DNA of 64,000 nt, from the NCBI RefSeq assembly GCF_010671925.1, contig NZ_JAAHIH010000004.1, positions 735,501 through 799,500 on the forward strand, written 5' to 3'. Below are positions 26,101 to 35,200 of the stretch, in pieces. The stretch is from Moorena sp. SIOASIH (lineage in GTDB: Bacteria > Cyanobacteriota > Cyanobacteriia > Cyanobacteriales > Coleofasciculaceae). Position 1 is the stretch's first letter, and every line of letters starts with the position of its first letter. Made by a program: the position numbers and the translations under genes. The notes below the pieces were generated by a model that worked only from the letters and a program-made list of their open reading frames with translations, was not told the DNA's origin and made no database searches.

Positions 26101-26168
26101 TAATCGCTGAAACTACTCCAGATGGTTCTATTAAGACCAATAGTTACAATCGCTTAGGGTTGTTATAA
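20193..26168 (+). CDS. Tc toxin B component: SpvB/TcdB-like protein joined to the first part of the RHS shell (TcB-TcC fusion, 5' part)
   Basis: B subunit of an ABC-type Tc toxin, which with TcC forms the hollow cocoon that carries the toxic tip to the TcA channel. The SpvB domain is unmistakable at the start (LSLPKGGGAIQGIGETFQA, then GTASLSIPI and PKISVDYSSGSGNG). FG-GAP/VCBS beta-propeller blades follow (DLTGNGQMNLVV, DMTGDGLTDILRM, DLDGSGTADLIYV), then the middle regions (EREFRGFGLVERRDAE and PPILTKTWYHTGAW). Residues about 787-1090 are a foreign insert of nine 34-residue repeats. The RHS YD-repeats begin near residue 1400. The frame ends at TAA 26166 in LGLL*KVTV, where the family reads LLEKV, and it continues in the same phase from GTG 26172. 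Most likely this is one ancestral gene split by a nonsense change. Confidence 0.9.
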   Translation: MENQITATQLSLPKGGGAIQGIGETFQASEFTGTASLSIPIGTSSCRGFEPKISVDYSSGSGNGSFGLGFNLSIPNISCKTSKGLPQYDGSDTFLVFNGDDLVPIVGGKREAIANNIKYTVISYRPRTEGLFAQIEQWISPQGDYFWRVVSSDNVTSIFGKTENSRIFDPENPSHIFEWLLSETFNPSGDRVVYEYKSENIDNVPNDLCEVNRSQTANKYIERIKYGNVTPFQEGQNQAEQWLFEVVFDYGEYNLDSDTPYSPVQSWTNRQDSFSTYHAGFEIRTHRLCRSILMFHRFEAEFGSEPILVKATRFSYDETPIVSLMTGVESVGYSYDNGKYQRKSLPPLEFNYTEFKPTNHAFEPLLSEKGEFLPGLDLPPNYSLIDLYGEGIPGILYSDGKTTLYWEPEAKENGKDGAAVSYSPPQTPQAFPIERNVQGATQRLMDLTGNGQMNLVVSRGTTTGYYEANSDRTWQSFQTFPSFPTDFSHPENQLLDMTGDGLTDILRMDSDRIWIYPGKGKEGFGSPFSRNKKNDIPLVRKGSESEIWQFTDIFGTGMQHLVRVTNGVVECWPSLGYGKFGQRVLLDHAPRFGKQMDASRLFLADLDGSGTADLIYVHSDRVQIWFNQSGNSFSEPITIYLPSKWEQLNQIRFADVYGNGTTCLVFSDNHIKPRHWCYDFCQRRKPYLLNEINNNLGSKSTITYCSSTKFYLEDKKKGNPWIVNLPFPVQVVEKTESFDLISGSKMVSSYAYHHGYYDGVEREFRGFGLVERRDAETLEDLLKGDTSSPPSPPTLGGTGFQSPPNLGDLGGKNLIGEKNVSSPPSPPTLGGTRFQSPPNLGDLGGKNLIGEKNVSSPPSPPTLGGTGFQSPPGLGDLGGKNLIGEKNVSSPPSPPTLGGTRFQSPPNLGDLGGKNLIGEKNVSSPPSPPTLGGTRFQSPPNLGDLGGKNLIGEKNVSSPPSPPTLGGTRFQSPPNLGDLGGKNLIGEKNVSSPPSPPTLGGTGFQSPPGLGDLGGKNLIGEKNVSSPPSPPTLGGTGFQSPPGLGDLGGKNLIGEKNVSSPPSPPTLGGTGFQSPPGLGDLGGKNLREETTDFYVPPILTKTWYHTGAWQRYDSLSRQYEKEYFQGDSQAYQFPDSIFADLHGEVDAETSRQAYWTLKGMVLREEVYGLDGSELEDKPYAVTETNYHVKLLQPKGENKYGVYFVEPRETLSYQYERNADDPRISHQFVLKVDDYGNVLRSCTVAYGRRQPTPNPSEEGNKIHPEQLSLKVVSEDNQFINITGEDINLLGVTLENKSYEITNLALKSGEQYFSFAEVDDYLEQVLESSNLLTWQRHYYWSPESQKSLPLGEVSPEALLYQTEVAEFGKQEVQEAFSSALNQERLEDLLSREGGYQLKENYWWNPGLTQTYNSADKFFLPQATIDPFGNATTYDYDRYHLLTVKVTDALNNEMVVEKVDYQTLQTQRIRDINQNISEVLFDPMGMVTVTSFYGTENGESQGFAALEDYQVKELPELAELMANPQDYLQGAASYFYYDLFAWKDRNVPVHAVNLIAEDYPNNGNARILTNISYSDGFGRELQSKVKVEGGLAFQFSQSIPQVPDLDPPKSPLKRGTMTQASPSRGKTHPLPLPRGESEERWLTSGRTVYNNKGNPVKQYEPYYLNTYEYVDNETLNQFGVSDTLYYDPLERVIRTETAKGFFSKVEFTPWSEKNYDVNDTVKDSSFYKNFLENYPTNPTEAQRNERDALDKAAVFYDTPVIRIMDSLGRAFMEIDNGLTSYYNYDIQGRLLESIDPRLYASNLTQGTAYYNFRYRYGLRVGSEEEPVNPLVTDSTDGGVNLSLDNAMGNHLWNRSPRNFDQVIYYDELQRKVKIRTQGIKNDGTVATDNVVETFIYGESQPNAADYNLRGQLYQLRDQSGLITNSGYDIQGNMLETSRQLTKNYQDYVNWDDKVELEEEIYTHQLAFNAIQQLIAETTPDGSIKTNSYNRLGLL
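22551..23452 (+). repeat. In-frame 102-bp minisatellite, nine copies, inside the TcB gene
   Basis: Nine direct copies (the last incomplete) of a 102-bp unit encode a 34-residue module (SSPPSPPTLGGTGFQSPP, then a second half ending IGEKNV). The unit holds CCCCCCAACTTTGGGGGG and CCCCCAAACTTGGGGG hairpins, typical of intergenic cyanobacterial repeats. Copies differ only at a few sites (ACAGG/ACAAG, AAACTTG/AGGATTG). It sits in the variable loop before PPILTKTWYHTGAW, where its 3-divisible length keeps the frame. Confidence 0.95.
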
Positions 26169-26171
26169 AAG

Positions 26172-27692
26172 GTGACAGTAACATTACCAGATGGCACATT
26201 ACAGCCCATTATCGATGACATTGAATACGATGCTAAAGGTCAAAGGGTTGCTGTTTCCTATGCCAATGGAGTGAACACAACTTATAGCTACGAGGAGACT
26301 ACTTGGCGTTTAATTAAGCTGTATAGTACTAGGTCGAATCGCGATCGCAACGGAAAAGAACGCAAATCTGTGATTCAGGATATCGTCTATACCTATGACC
26401 CGGTGGGGAATATTACTCGTCTCAAGGATAATACTTATGCAACGGTTTTCTACAACAATCAAAAGGTAGAACCCCTGTCTGACTATACTTATGATGCCCT
26501 ATACCGTTTGATTGAGGCAAATGGCAGGCAGCATCCGGGGATTAATGCCAGGACTCATCAAGATAATGACCAAGATGGGGACTTTAAGCAGAGTAAGTTT
26601 ATTCCGCTTAGCGATCGCAATGCGTTGGAACAGTATCGGGAAAATTATACCTATGATGATGCTGGAAATTTAATTAAAACTACCCATATAGCATCCAATT
26701 CCTGGACGCGGACTCAGGAAATTATGCCGGATTCCAATCGGTTAAAGTCTGTTAGCAGTAATAATGGGTTTACTGATTCCCTACCTATTACTTATGACCG
26801 TTCCGGAAATCAGCAACAGCTTAATGGTAATAGTACAGTGAGCTTGACGTTTAATTGCTGTGAAAATTTAGTTAAAGCTGGGATTATCGAACGTGAGGGA
26901 CAGCCGGATGATAGCGATTATTATACCTACGATAGTGGGGAAATGCGAACTCGTAAGGTGTCGGAGCGTTTGGTAAATGGTGGTGCTGTGATTCAGAAGG
27001 AATCAAAAATTTATTTGGGTAATTATGAAGTCAAACGTTTGCACAATGAAACTGAAAATGGGGAAACAACTATCCTGAAACGGCAAACCCTAAGAGTAAT
27101 GGATGGTGAAACCTGTGTGGCGATTTTCCATTATTGGGAACAGGACGATTGGCAACGGGAAGTTGAGCAAGTAGGGACTAGAAAGCTGCGTTATCAAATG
27201 GGTAATCATCTGGGTTCTGTGGCTTTGGAAGTGGATGATGATGCTCAGATTATCAGTTATGAGGAGTATTTTCCCTATGGGGGAACGGCGTTTATTGCTG
27301 GTAAGAATCAGCAGGAGGTGAAGCTGAAGGAATATCGCTATAGCGGGAAGGAAAGGGATGATGGTACTGGGCTTTACTATTACGGTGCGAGGTATTATGC
27401 GCCTTGGTTGGGAAGGTGGTTGAAGCCAGATCCGGCGGGGACGGTGGATGGATTGAATTTGTATGGGTTTGTGGGAGACAACCCGATTCATTGGGTTGAT
27501 TTCCAAGGAATGTCAAAAGAAGTAAAGAAAAAAAACGATGGAAAAGCACACGGATTGAGGAGTAGAACTGGAACCAATAATTTACTTGAGCCAAGTGATG
27601 CCTACAAAAAGGCATCAGCACTAGCAAATGAATTTGATAAATCCCAAATGAAACCTGGTGGCACCGGCGTATTTGGAGGGTACAAGAAATAA
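26172..27692 (+). CDS. Tc toxin C component: RHS-repeat shell and autoprotease region (3' part of TcB-TcC)
   Basis: C-terminal half of the RHS cocoon. It has repeated YTYDxxGNL-type YD motifs and the conserved RHS core near the end: YRYSGKERDDGTGLYYYGAR, then WLKPDPAGTVDGLNLYGFVG and NPIHWVDFQG. In TcC proteins this is the self-cleaving aspartyl protease that frees the variable toxin. The start is GTG 26172, four bases after the TAA of the preceding frame and in the same phase, so a ribosome could reinitiate or read through. After the core, a variable tail (SKEVKKKNDGKAHG onward) runs 60 or so residues to TAA 27690. The same phase then stays open to 28346, so the stop probably truncates the natural toxin tip. 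Confidence 0.88.
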   Translation: MTVTLPDGTLQPIIDDIEYDAKGQRVAVSYANGVNTTYSYEETTWRLIKLYSTRSNRDRNGKERKSVIQDIVYTYDPVGNITRLKDNTYATVFYNNQKVEPLSDYTYDALYRLIEANGRQHPGINARTHQDNDQDGDFKQSKFIPLSDRNALEQYRENYTYDDAGNLIKTTHIASNSWTRTQEIMPDSNRLKSVSSNNGFTDSLPITYDRSGNQQQLNGNSTVSLTFNCCENLVKAGIIEREGQPDDSDYYTYDSGEMRTRKVSERLVNGGAVIQKESKIYLGNYEVKRLHNETENGETTILKRQTLRVMDGETCVAIFHYWEQDDWQREVEQVGTRKLRYQMGNHLGSVALEVDDDAQIISYEEYFPYGGTAFIAGKNQQEVKLKEYRYSGKERDDGTGLYYYGARYYAPWLGRWLKPDPAGTVDGLNLYGFVGDNPIHWVDFQGMSKEVKKKNDGKAHGLRSRTGTNNLLEPSDAYKKASALANEFDKSQMKPGGTGVFGGYKK

Positions 27693-27758
27693 AAAGTTGA
27701 TAAACTTAAATCTCTGAAATTCTTTGACTACATAAAAAGTAATGACCCTGAAAAGATA

Positions 27759-28346
27759 ATGAATTTAAGCAAGGAATTCCTTAACTATAAAAAGCTAAAT
27801 CCAAGAAGCAAAAAAATCAGTAAACCACTAATTGATAAAGCGCGTAAAACCAATGTAAAGATAGTGTCGGAAGATCTGGATGAAGGGAATGGAATGTTCA
27901 CACTAAGCCTCCACGCAGCCAATGATGTGGCGGGAATAATAAATACGAAACAAAGTGGAGAGTGGAAAGCTTTGGGAGCGAGGAAGTACGCATTGATAGC
28001 AAAAAGTCTAGACAACGAACTGCCGAATAAAATGGACAGAGAGTACGTGAAAGAATATCTAACGAAGCGATTAGACTGGCAAGAGAAGTACAAGACAGTC
28101 AAAAAAACCAAAGAGATAAGAAAATTTATGAAAAACCTAAACCCGAAGGCAAAGGAAGCAATCCAAGATATGTTAATAGTGCAGATGGCAGAGCTAACCA
28201 GAGCCAAGGTAGGAGGAAAGGGCTATAATTTAGTGTTTGAAGCAATAAATCATACAGTTAAACAGAGCTACAAGGAAGTATACAGTAGCCATGCGAGTAA
28301 ATATGCAAAATTCGCGCTAAAAGGAGGAGCTATGGTTTTCAAGTGA
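27759..28346 (+). CDS. Unrecognised C-terminal toxin (hypervariable) region of the TcC protein
   Basis: A 195-residue frame in the same phase as the RHS protein. No stop other than TAA 27690 lies between them: the 22 codons before ATG 27759 read KVDKLKSLKFFDYIKSNDPE and so on. Its position directly after the RHS protease core marks it as the toxic hypervariable region. It is Lys-rich and helical-looking, with segments TLSLHAANDVAGIINTKQSG and a central AREYV-like helix; I recognise no catalytic motif or family. Base use is more purine-rich than the RHS body, as expected for an exchangeable toxin tip. Whether it is expressed alone, by readthrough, or not at all is open. Confidence 0.6.
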   Translation: MNLSKEFLNYKKLNPRSKKISKPLIDKARKTNVKIVSEDLDEGNGMFTLSLHAANDVAGIINTKQSGEWKALGARKYALIAKSLDNELPNKMDREYVKEYLTKRLDWQEKYKTVKKTKEIRKFMKNLNPKAKEAIQDMLIVQMAELTRAKVGGKGYNLVFEAINHTVKQSYKEVYSSHASKYAKFALKGGAMVFK

Positions 28347-28752
28347 AAAAAAGGAGATAAAGGGCCAATCCCGATCTAGTATACAAAAAACATCGAGATA
28401 AAAAACAAAAAGAAAAATAAAAAAAAATCCTAAAAAAGTCCGGATGAAAAAAAAAGGAAGGAGTAGAGGATGTAATACCGCATAAAAACCCGATACGAAT
28501 CACCCAAAAAACCAAAAAAGAAAAGAACGTTAAGGGCAACGAAAGAGAATGGTGGGTAAAGTGCGATCGCCCGCTCTTGTAGGGTGCGTTAACGACAGTG
28601 TAACGCACCGAAATCAAACTAACCCACCCCTAACCCCTCCCAGGAGGGGAACCGGAGGGGAACCGGAGGGGAACCGGAGGGGAACCGGAGGGGAATTGAG
28701 CCAGACATTACTAAATTAGAACAGTTCAATTAACAAAAACCAGGAAACTAAA
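28347..28752. other. A-rich spacer and palindromic repeats between TcC tip and TcA
   Basis: 28347-28540 is strikingly purine-rich (long A runs) with no plausible gene. A 9-bp-stem hairpin GGTGCGTTA...TAACGCACC lies at 28583-28609. At 28625-28695 a CCCACCCCTAACCCCTCCC/GGAGGGG hairpin is followed by four more GAACCGGAGGG units. The TcA start follows at 28753. No immunity gene could be supported. Confidence 0.6.
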
Positions 28753-29256
28753 ATGACAACTATTAAAGTATCAGACGCTCGCCTTAATTCCTTATACAAT
28801 CAAAACCCCGATTTTGATATCCTTCAATTTAATTTTCGCAATGGTCAAGCTGACAATTTAAACTGGGACAACTTAGATCGAGAAACAATTCTAGAGCTAT
28901 TAAAAAAATACCAGCGATTATTACGGATAAATCCAAATCCAGAAATTGCCAAAAAGCTGCTTAATGCACTAACGCCGTCAGAATCCAGCACCATGAGTAG
29001 TTCTCTAGCAGTACCGCAAACTCAACCCACCCCTAACCCCTCCCAGGAGGGGAATGAGTCGGGGAATGAGTCGGGGGTGAGTATTGATTCTGCTCATGGG
29101 ATCGCTTCTCTAACAGAAGAGCAATTTGTCAAATTGCTGCCTGGGGAAGAAGCAACAGCCAGACAAATGCACCAAAAGGCGATTGACATTAAAGCCAAAA
29201 CCCAACTGCTTTGGGCAAGCAAATATGAGAGATGCAGTGGCTTCTCCTCATTTTAG
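28753..29256 (+). CDS. TcA component, N-terminal fragment (5' part of a frameshifted gene)
   Basis: N-terminus of the TcA channel subunit. It ends in the family-like segment SLTEEQFVKLLPGEEATARQ, then AKTQLLWASKYE. Family proteins would continue into a motif like RDAVASPHF, which is exactly what follows in the next frame. Here the frame instead runs CSGFSSF and stops at TAG 29254. The junction is a GAGAGA tract (29227-29232); one extra GA unit would join the frames as YERDAVASPHF. A small intergenic-type repeat encoding PTPNPSQEGNESGNESG is inserted near residue 92. The fragment alone lacks channel or receptor domains. Confidence 0.8.
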   Translation: MTTIKVSDARLNSLYNQNPDFDILQFNFRNGQADNLNWDNLDRETILELLKKYQRLLRINPNPEIAKKLLNALTPSESSTMSSSLAVPQTQPTPNPSQEGNESGNESGVSIDSAHGIASLTEEQFVKLLPGEEATARQMHQKAIDIKAKTQLLWASKYERCSGFSSF

Positions 29257-32200
29257 ATCCATGGGGGTGAGTACAACACAGGAAAGCGATAATGCTGCAC
29301 TCAGTCACGATATTCCTAGCTATCAAGAAATGTTTGGGGATCTCGACTATATCGACTGCGAACATTGCGGTTCTATTTTTAGTGCTGCGGCTTATATTGT
29401 CGATTTAATGCGGATAGTTGACCAATATATTACGGAACCATATCAAGACAGTATTAGCCAAGCAGGGGGTCTAACCTTAAATCAGCGTCGCCCGGATTTA
29501 GCAGAAATCGAACTAACTTGCGAAAATACTAACAGTTTTATACATAATCTACAAATTATTAATCGCATTTTAGAGGCCCGAGTAAAAACAGCTTTGGGAA
29601 GCGAAGATGCATTGCTATCTCTAGGCACTATTACCTATCCATTTACTCTACCTTTTCATTTTCCTCAAGAACAAATCCGTAGCTATTTGGGACATCTTAA
29701 AACCAAGTTAGGGACTATATATAAAACTTTTGATGTTAACGAATTAGCCGTTGCTAGAGAGTATATTGGACTTTCCTTAGAAGACTATAATCTCATTACT
29801 AGTTCCCAAACTAACGAAGAAGAATTGAGGGAATTATACGGAATCGAAAACTTAGACAATCTTACTAATGTTGAGACATTTCTCAAACAAACAGGATTAT
29901 CTCGAACAGAACTGCCCGAACTACTAGAGCAAAATCTCCATAAAACCGAACTTGAAGCGGGGTTAGCTCATAACTTCTATATCAATCAAGTTCTAGACGA
30001 TAATCAAGCCGTTCAGTTCAAACAAATCACTGCACAAGAGGCGGATAATGGGGTAATTCCAACCATCGAAAACCTAACGACCGCAACCTTAGACCGCATC
30101 CATCGTTTCATTCGTCTGAGTAAAAAGCTGAACTGGTCTTTTACTGACCTCGATTGGGTACTGACCTCAATTAACGCAACCCACCCCCAACCCCGACCAG
30201 GAGGGGAGCCGACTGAAATTGACGAAGATGCAATTAAAAAGATTGCCAAAATTAAACAGTTACAAACTAAATATAAGCTACCTCTGGATGTTTTGTGCAG
30301 TTTCTGGCACGAGATGAAAACCATCGGCATTGGTAGCAATCATGAAAAACCACAAGATTTGTTTGACCGGGTATTTAACAACCCGTTTAAAAAAATTCTC
30401 CGTAACAAGTTTTTTCGTATTCAAGATGATAGTAAACAACTAGAGTTAACTAATCTCAATCAACAAGCTGAATATAATCCGATTTTGGGAAGGATATTGG
30501 CTGCTCTTCGATTGAATGTTAATCAATTAATTAACATTTTACGAGCAATTTGGGGAGAGGATAATACTGTTGAGTTAACCGTTGAAAATTTATCCCTGCT
30601 TTTCCGCACCAGCAAAATATTGCGATTACTGGGATTAAATAGTGAAGACTATCAAGTTTTATTGAGTTTCCTTGGCATAGAATCAATCAGTTCTCTTTCT
30701 ATTGACCAATTTATCCAAATTACTGAGCTAGAAGAATGGGTTAAGTCATCTCAAATTAAGATTGATGAACTAGATTACATTCTTACTGGTAAACTTAGCT
30801 CCCATCTTGATATCGGATATTCGGAATCTGATATTACTGAGGGAATGAAATCATTATGGCAGTTAGCTGTTGATTCACTTATCAAACCCTCTGATTTTAT
30901 CGGTGAAGAAATTGACGAGCCAAAATCATTAGAGATATTTCAAAAGTTATTAGAACATAATTACATTCAGGAAGTTACCAGCAATTACTATAATTTTGCC
31001 AAAATTAGCCTTGACGAGAAAATTGCAATTGTCCTGAATAGCGAAATCAAAAATGATCCGGAATTAATACAGGAAATCAGAAATCTCATAAATGACGAGA
31101 ATCAGCTAGACGAAAATAAGCTTGAGAAGCAAATACAATATTTGCTTGAAATAATTCACAAAGCTGATGATAAACAGAAAGAAGAACTAAAACAGATTGC
31201 TTCATTTTTTTCTATTGAAGTTGATTTAGCCGTCAGTTTACTTGATTTTGCTTCTATTGCTACCCAGACTCCTGATTATGTTAGCTTTCTCCTTACTCCG
31301 GTGCAACAAGAACAAGAATGGTCGGAGATTGTTAAATTTTTTAAAGTTCTGTCAAGAATACTTATACTGACTCAGAAACTAGAACTTACTCCTACTGAAC
31401 TTAAGTGCATCGCAGACAATAAAACAGCTTTCGGAATTGACGAACTATCCCAGTTAAGCATAAACAACATCCAAACAATTAATCGCTTTAAAGGATTAAT
31501 TGCAGCTTTCAATGACGAAAAGGATAAATTTGTTGAATATTTTGCCTCTGTCTCTGGAAATGGAGAAACTAATCACATTGAGGAGCTTGCTAAGATTACT
31601 GGTTGGAAGTCCGAACAGATTTCTCTACTGGTTTCCCCACCAGAAAACCAAGAAAACAATCAGTTAAATCTTGTAGATCTTGGCAGGGATTTACACAAAA
31701 CAGTTGAAGGCATCACCAAACTGAAACAGTGCTTTAACTTAAGTCACCACCTGGGAGTAAATATTTCTTGGTTTACTAACTTACTGAACCTGGAAAACTT
31801 GCCTGTTGTAGGAGAATCAGAAAATTGGGAACTCTATCAAGATGCTTCTCAGGCAGTTAGGCAAGTTGCCAAAGCTAAATATGATGATGAGGAATGGGTT
31901 AAAGTTAGCGAAAAACTTGAAGGTGAACTGAGCGAACGCAAGCGAGATGTACTAACAGCTTGGATATTATGGAAACAGAACTATGATAATTTGCGCCATC
32001 TTTCTCAAGAACTACTAATTGATGTAGAAACCTCCAGTGAAGTCTCGATTTCCATCATCAAAGAAGCAACTCTCGCCATTCAAACGTATTTACATCGCTG
32101 CAAAATGGGATTAGAACCAGGGGTAAATCAACTCGATATTCCCGAAAATTGGTGGCAATGGATGATGAATTACCGGGTTTGGGAAGCAAATCGTAAAGTA

Positions 32201-35200
32201 TTCTTGTATCCCGAAAATTATCTCGATCCTAGTCTGCGTAAGATAAAAAGCCCGATTTATAAAGAACTTGAAGAGGAGTTACTACAATCAGAAATCACTC
32301 AGGAATCGGTAGAAAAAGCCTACCAAAACTATTTTGAGAAATTTACCGAAATTGCACAACTCAAACCAGCAGGGGGCTATCGCTGCACTGTAGAGAATAA
32401 TTCTGAAGCGCAAGACACCTTATACTTATTTGGTCGCACTGCCACTGAACCCTATACCTATTATTACCGCGAGTTCATCAATCCCAAGGCGAAGAACCCA
32501 ACCTGGAAAGCTTGGGATAAAATTGATTTGGTTATCAACTCTGAATACATTAAGGCAACCTATGCCTTTCACAAGCTGTTTATCTTTTGGGTAGAAGTCG
32601 TTCAAACAAAAAAAACAAAACAAAAAGGTAACAACCTGGAATTCGAGACTGAAACGGAAACTAAAGCCAGTATTAAGTATTCATTTCAGAAATTTGGTAA
32701 ACAATGGATACAACCCCAAACCTTAGCCAAAGATATTATCATTGAAAACTACGAAAAACTTAATGAAAACCTGTGGCGTAAAGTAACGGCGCTGCCCATA
32801 CCGGCTAATGATTCAGAGCCAGAAAAAATCCTAACCCTATTTGGAGATTTATTTGAGGAGGATGAATCTTATAGTACTCAAGACGAAAACCAGGGCATCT
32901 CTTTGACCATCGATTTGCTGCAAGAGAAAACAAATGTGAACTTGCAGCAATTACCCTCTAATGCTTTTCCCAGCAGATTACCAGTAATATCCAACAGTCA
33001 GTTGGAGGTGATCGCAACAGATAATGTTTTGTATGATAACTATGCTGACTATGCTGACGACTCCACAGAGCGTAACTTAATGAGGCAGAGGCAAAGGAAA
33101 GGACTGGTGGGATACTGGCCAATGAATGAGGGTAGTGGGAATGTGATCCACGATCGCGCAGGCCACAACAATGGGACTTTAGAAGGAAATCCCCAATGGA
33201 AAACAGCTAATGATTTTCCTGGTAATCCCTCCATAAATGTGCTGGAATTTGATGGAGAAGATGATTATGTCAAAATTGCCAATAAATCCTATTTTGATAT
33301 TATAACCGATGCTATTACTATCTCGATATGGATTAAAGTTAATAGTTTTACGAAAAAGTGGCAAGCCATTATTACTAAAGGAGATGATAGTTGGCGCTTA
33401 CATCGTTCTGGTAATTCAAATAAACTAAAATTTACCATTGATGGCATAGGAGGAGTTGAGAGTATAAGGGATATTAATGATCAAAAGTGGCATCATGTTG
33501 TAGGGTTTTATGACGGGAAAAAACTGAAAATTTATATCGATGGTGAGCTTGATAATTCTACTACTGAGAGTGGCACAATACCTAATAACAATTACAATGT
33601 TATGATTGGTGAAAATGATAAGGAAAAAGGAAGATACTTTCATGGACAAATTGCTGAAGTCAGCATTTGGAATGTAGCTCTTAGTGCCGAGCAACTCTTT
33701 AATAATATTCCATCCATCCCATTAATAACAAAAAATATATCTAAGTCCCATGGATCCGTCAGTGCGATTGAGAATCAACCAGGTTGGTTCACTTTTGATA
33801 ACGGAGACGAGGCTTTTTTGGCTATTCCTCAGAAAGCGAATGGTTTCACACAGATCGACAATAGCTTAAAGGCAGTTACTCAAAATGGTACAATCACGCT
33901 ATCCTATGATACTTCTGACGATCCTTCTGATAGTTCTAGTCAATCTGAGCTAAAATATACCTTCACCAGACTAACCACCACCACTATTCGACAATTAAGT
34001 CAAAAAATGTTTATCGGGGGTTTGGATAATTTACTGACCCTCGATTCACAACTAACTCCTGAATTAAATTTCCATCGCTTCTCTCCTACCGATTTTGTTA
34101 TTTATCCTCACAGCAAGCGATTAGATTTTAATGGATCTTTAGGAATTTACTTCTGGGAAATATTTTTCCACATTCCCTTTTTAGTCGCTAATACCTTAAA
34201 CTCCAACCAGCGCTTTGAAGAAGCTCAGAAATGGTATCACTACATTTTTAATCCTACATCTCCTAAAGAGCTGGTGGCAGACAAGCCAACCCATGAAGGA
34301 AGTAACGATCGCTTTTGGCATTACCTGCCATTCCGGGGCAATATCCTGCAAAAACTCCAAGAGTATTTAACTAACGATGCTGCGATCAAAGACTACAATG
34401 ATAATCCTTTCGACCCCCATGCGATCGCTCGGTTGAGAATCGGTGCTTACGAAAAAGCGATCGTGATGAAATACATCGACAACTTACTGGACTGGGGCGA
34501 TCAATTATTTGCCCAAGATAATCGGGAATCGATCAATCAAGCAACTTTACTCTATTTTATAGCTTACGATTTGCTGGGAGAAAAACCGGAAAACCTAGGA
34601 AAAAGGCGCTCGCCATCCCCGAAAACATTCCAAGAAATCAAAGAACAATATCAAAGTGCTGAAAATATTCCCCAGTTTTTAATCGAGCTAGAGAATCGAG
34701 TTAATGATACTACCCCCAGAGCGATAACCAGCGCACCATTTAACGATCTTAATACCTACTTCTGCGCTCCGGAGAACGAACAATTTATTGCCTATTGGGA
34801 GCGAGTAGAAGATCGGCTTTATAAAATTCGTCATTCCATGAGTATTGAAGGAATAAAGCGACAACTAGCACTATTCCAAGCTCCGATCGACCCAGCCCAA
34901 CTGGTTCGGGCAGTCGCAGGGGGAAGAACACCTCTGAGTGTGGTTTCCCAGTTAACCCCTGCGGTTCCCAACTATCGTTTCGATTATATGCTGGAGCGAG
35001 CCAAAAACATCACATCCACCCTGATTCAACTCGGCTCATCTTTATTAAGCGCATTGGAGAAGAAAGATGCCGAAGAACTAGCATTACTCAGAAGCAGCCA
35101 CGAGCAAAGCATCCTGAAACTGATTACCACAACTAAAGAAAAGCAAATTGAAGAGGCAAAGGAAACTTTGAACTCTCTTAATGAGAGCCTTGAATCAACA

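Noticed and set aside
28339..28617. Minus-strand 92-codon Phe-rich hydrophobic frame, possible immunity protein
   Set aside because: It is the complement of A/G-rich low-complexity DNA, so Phe/Ser/Leu richness is automatic; no start signal or convincing pattern of helices.
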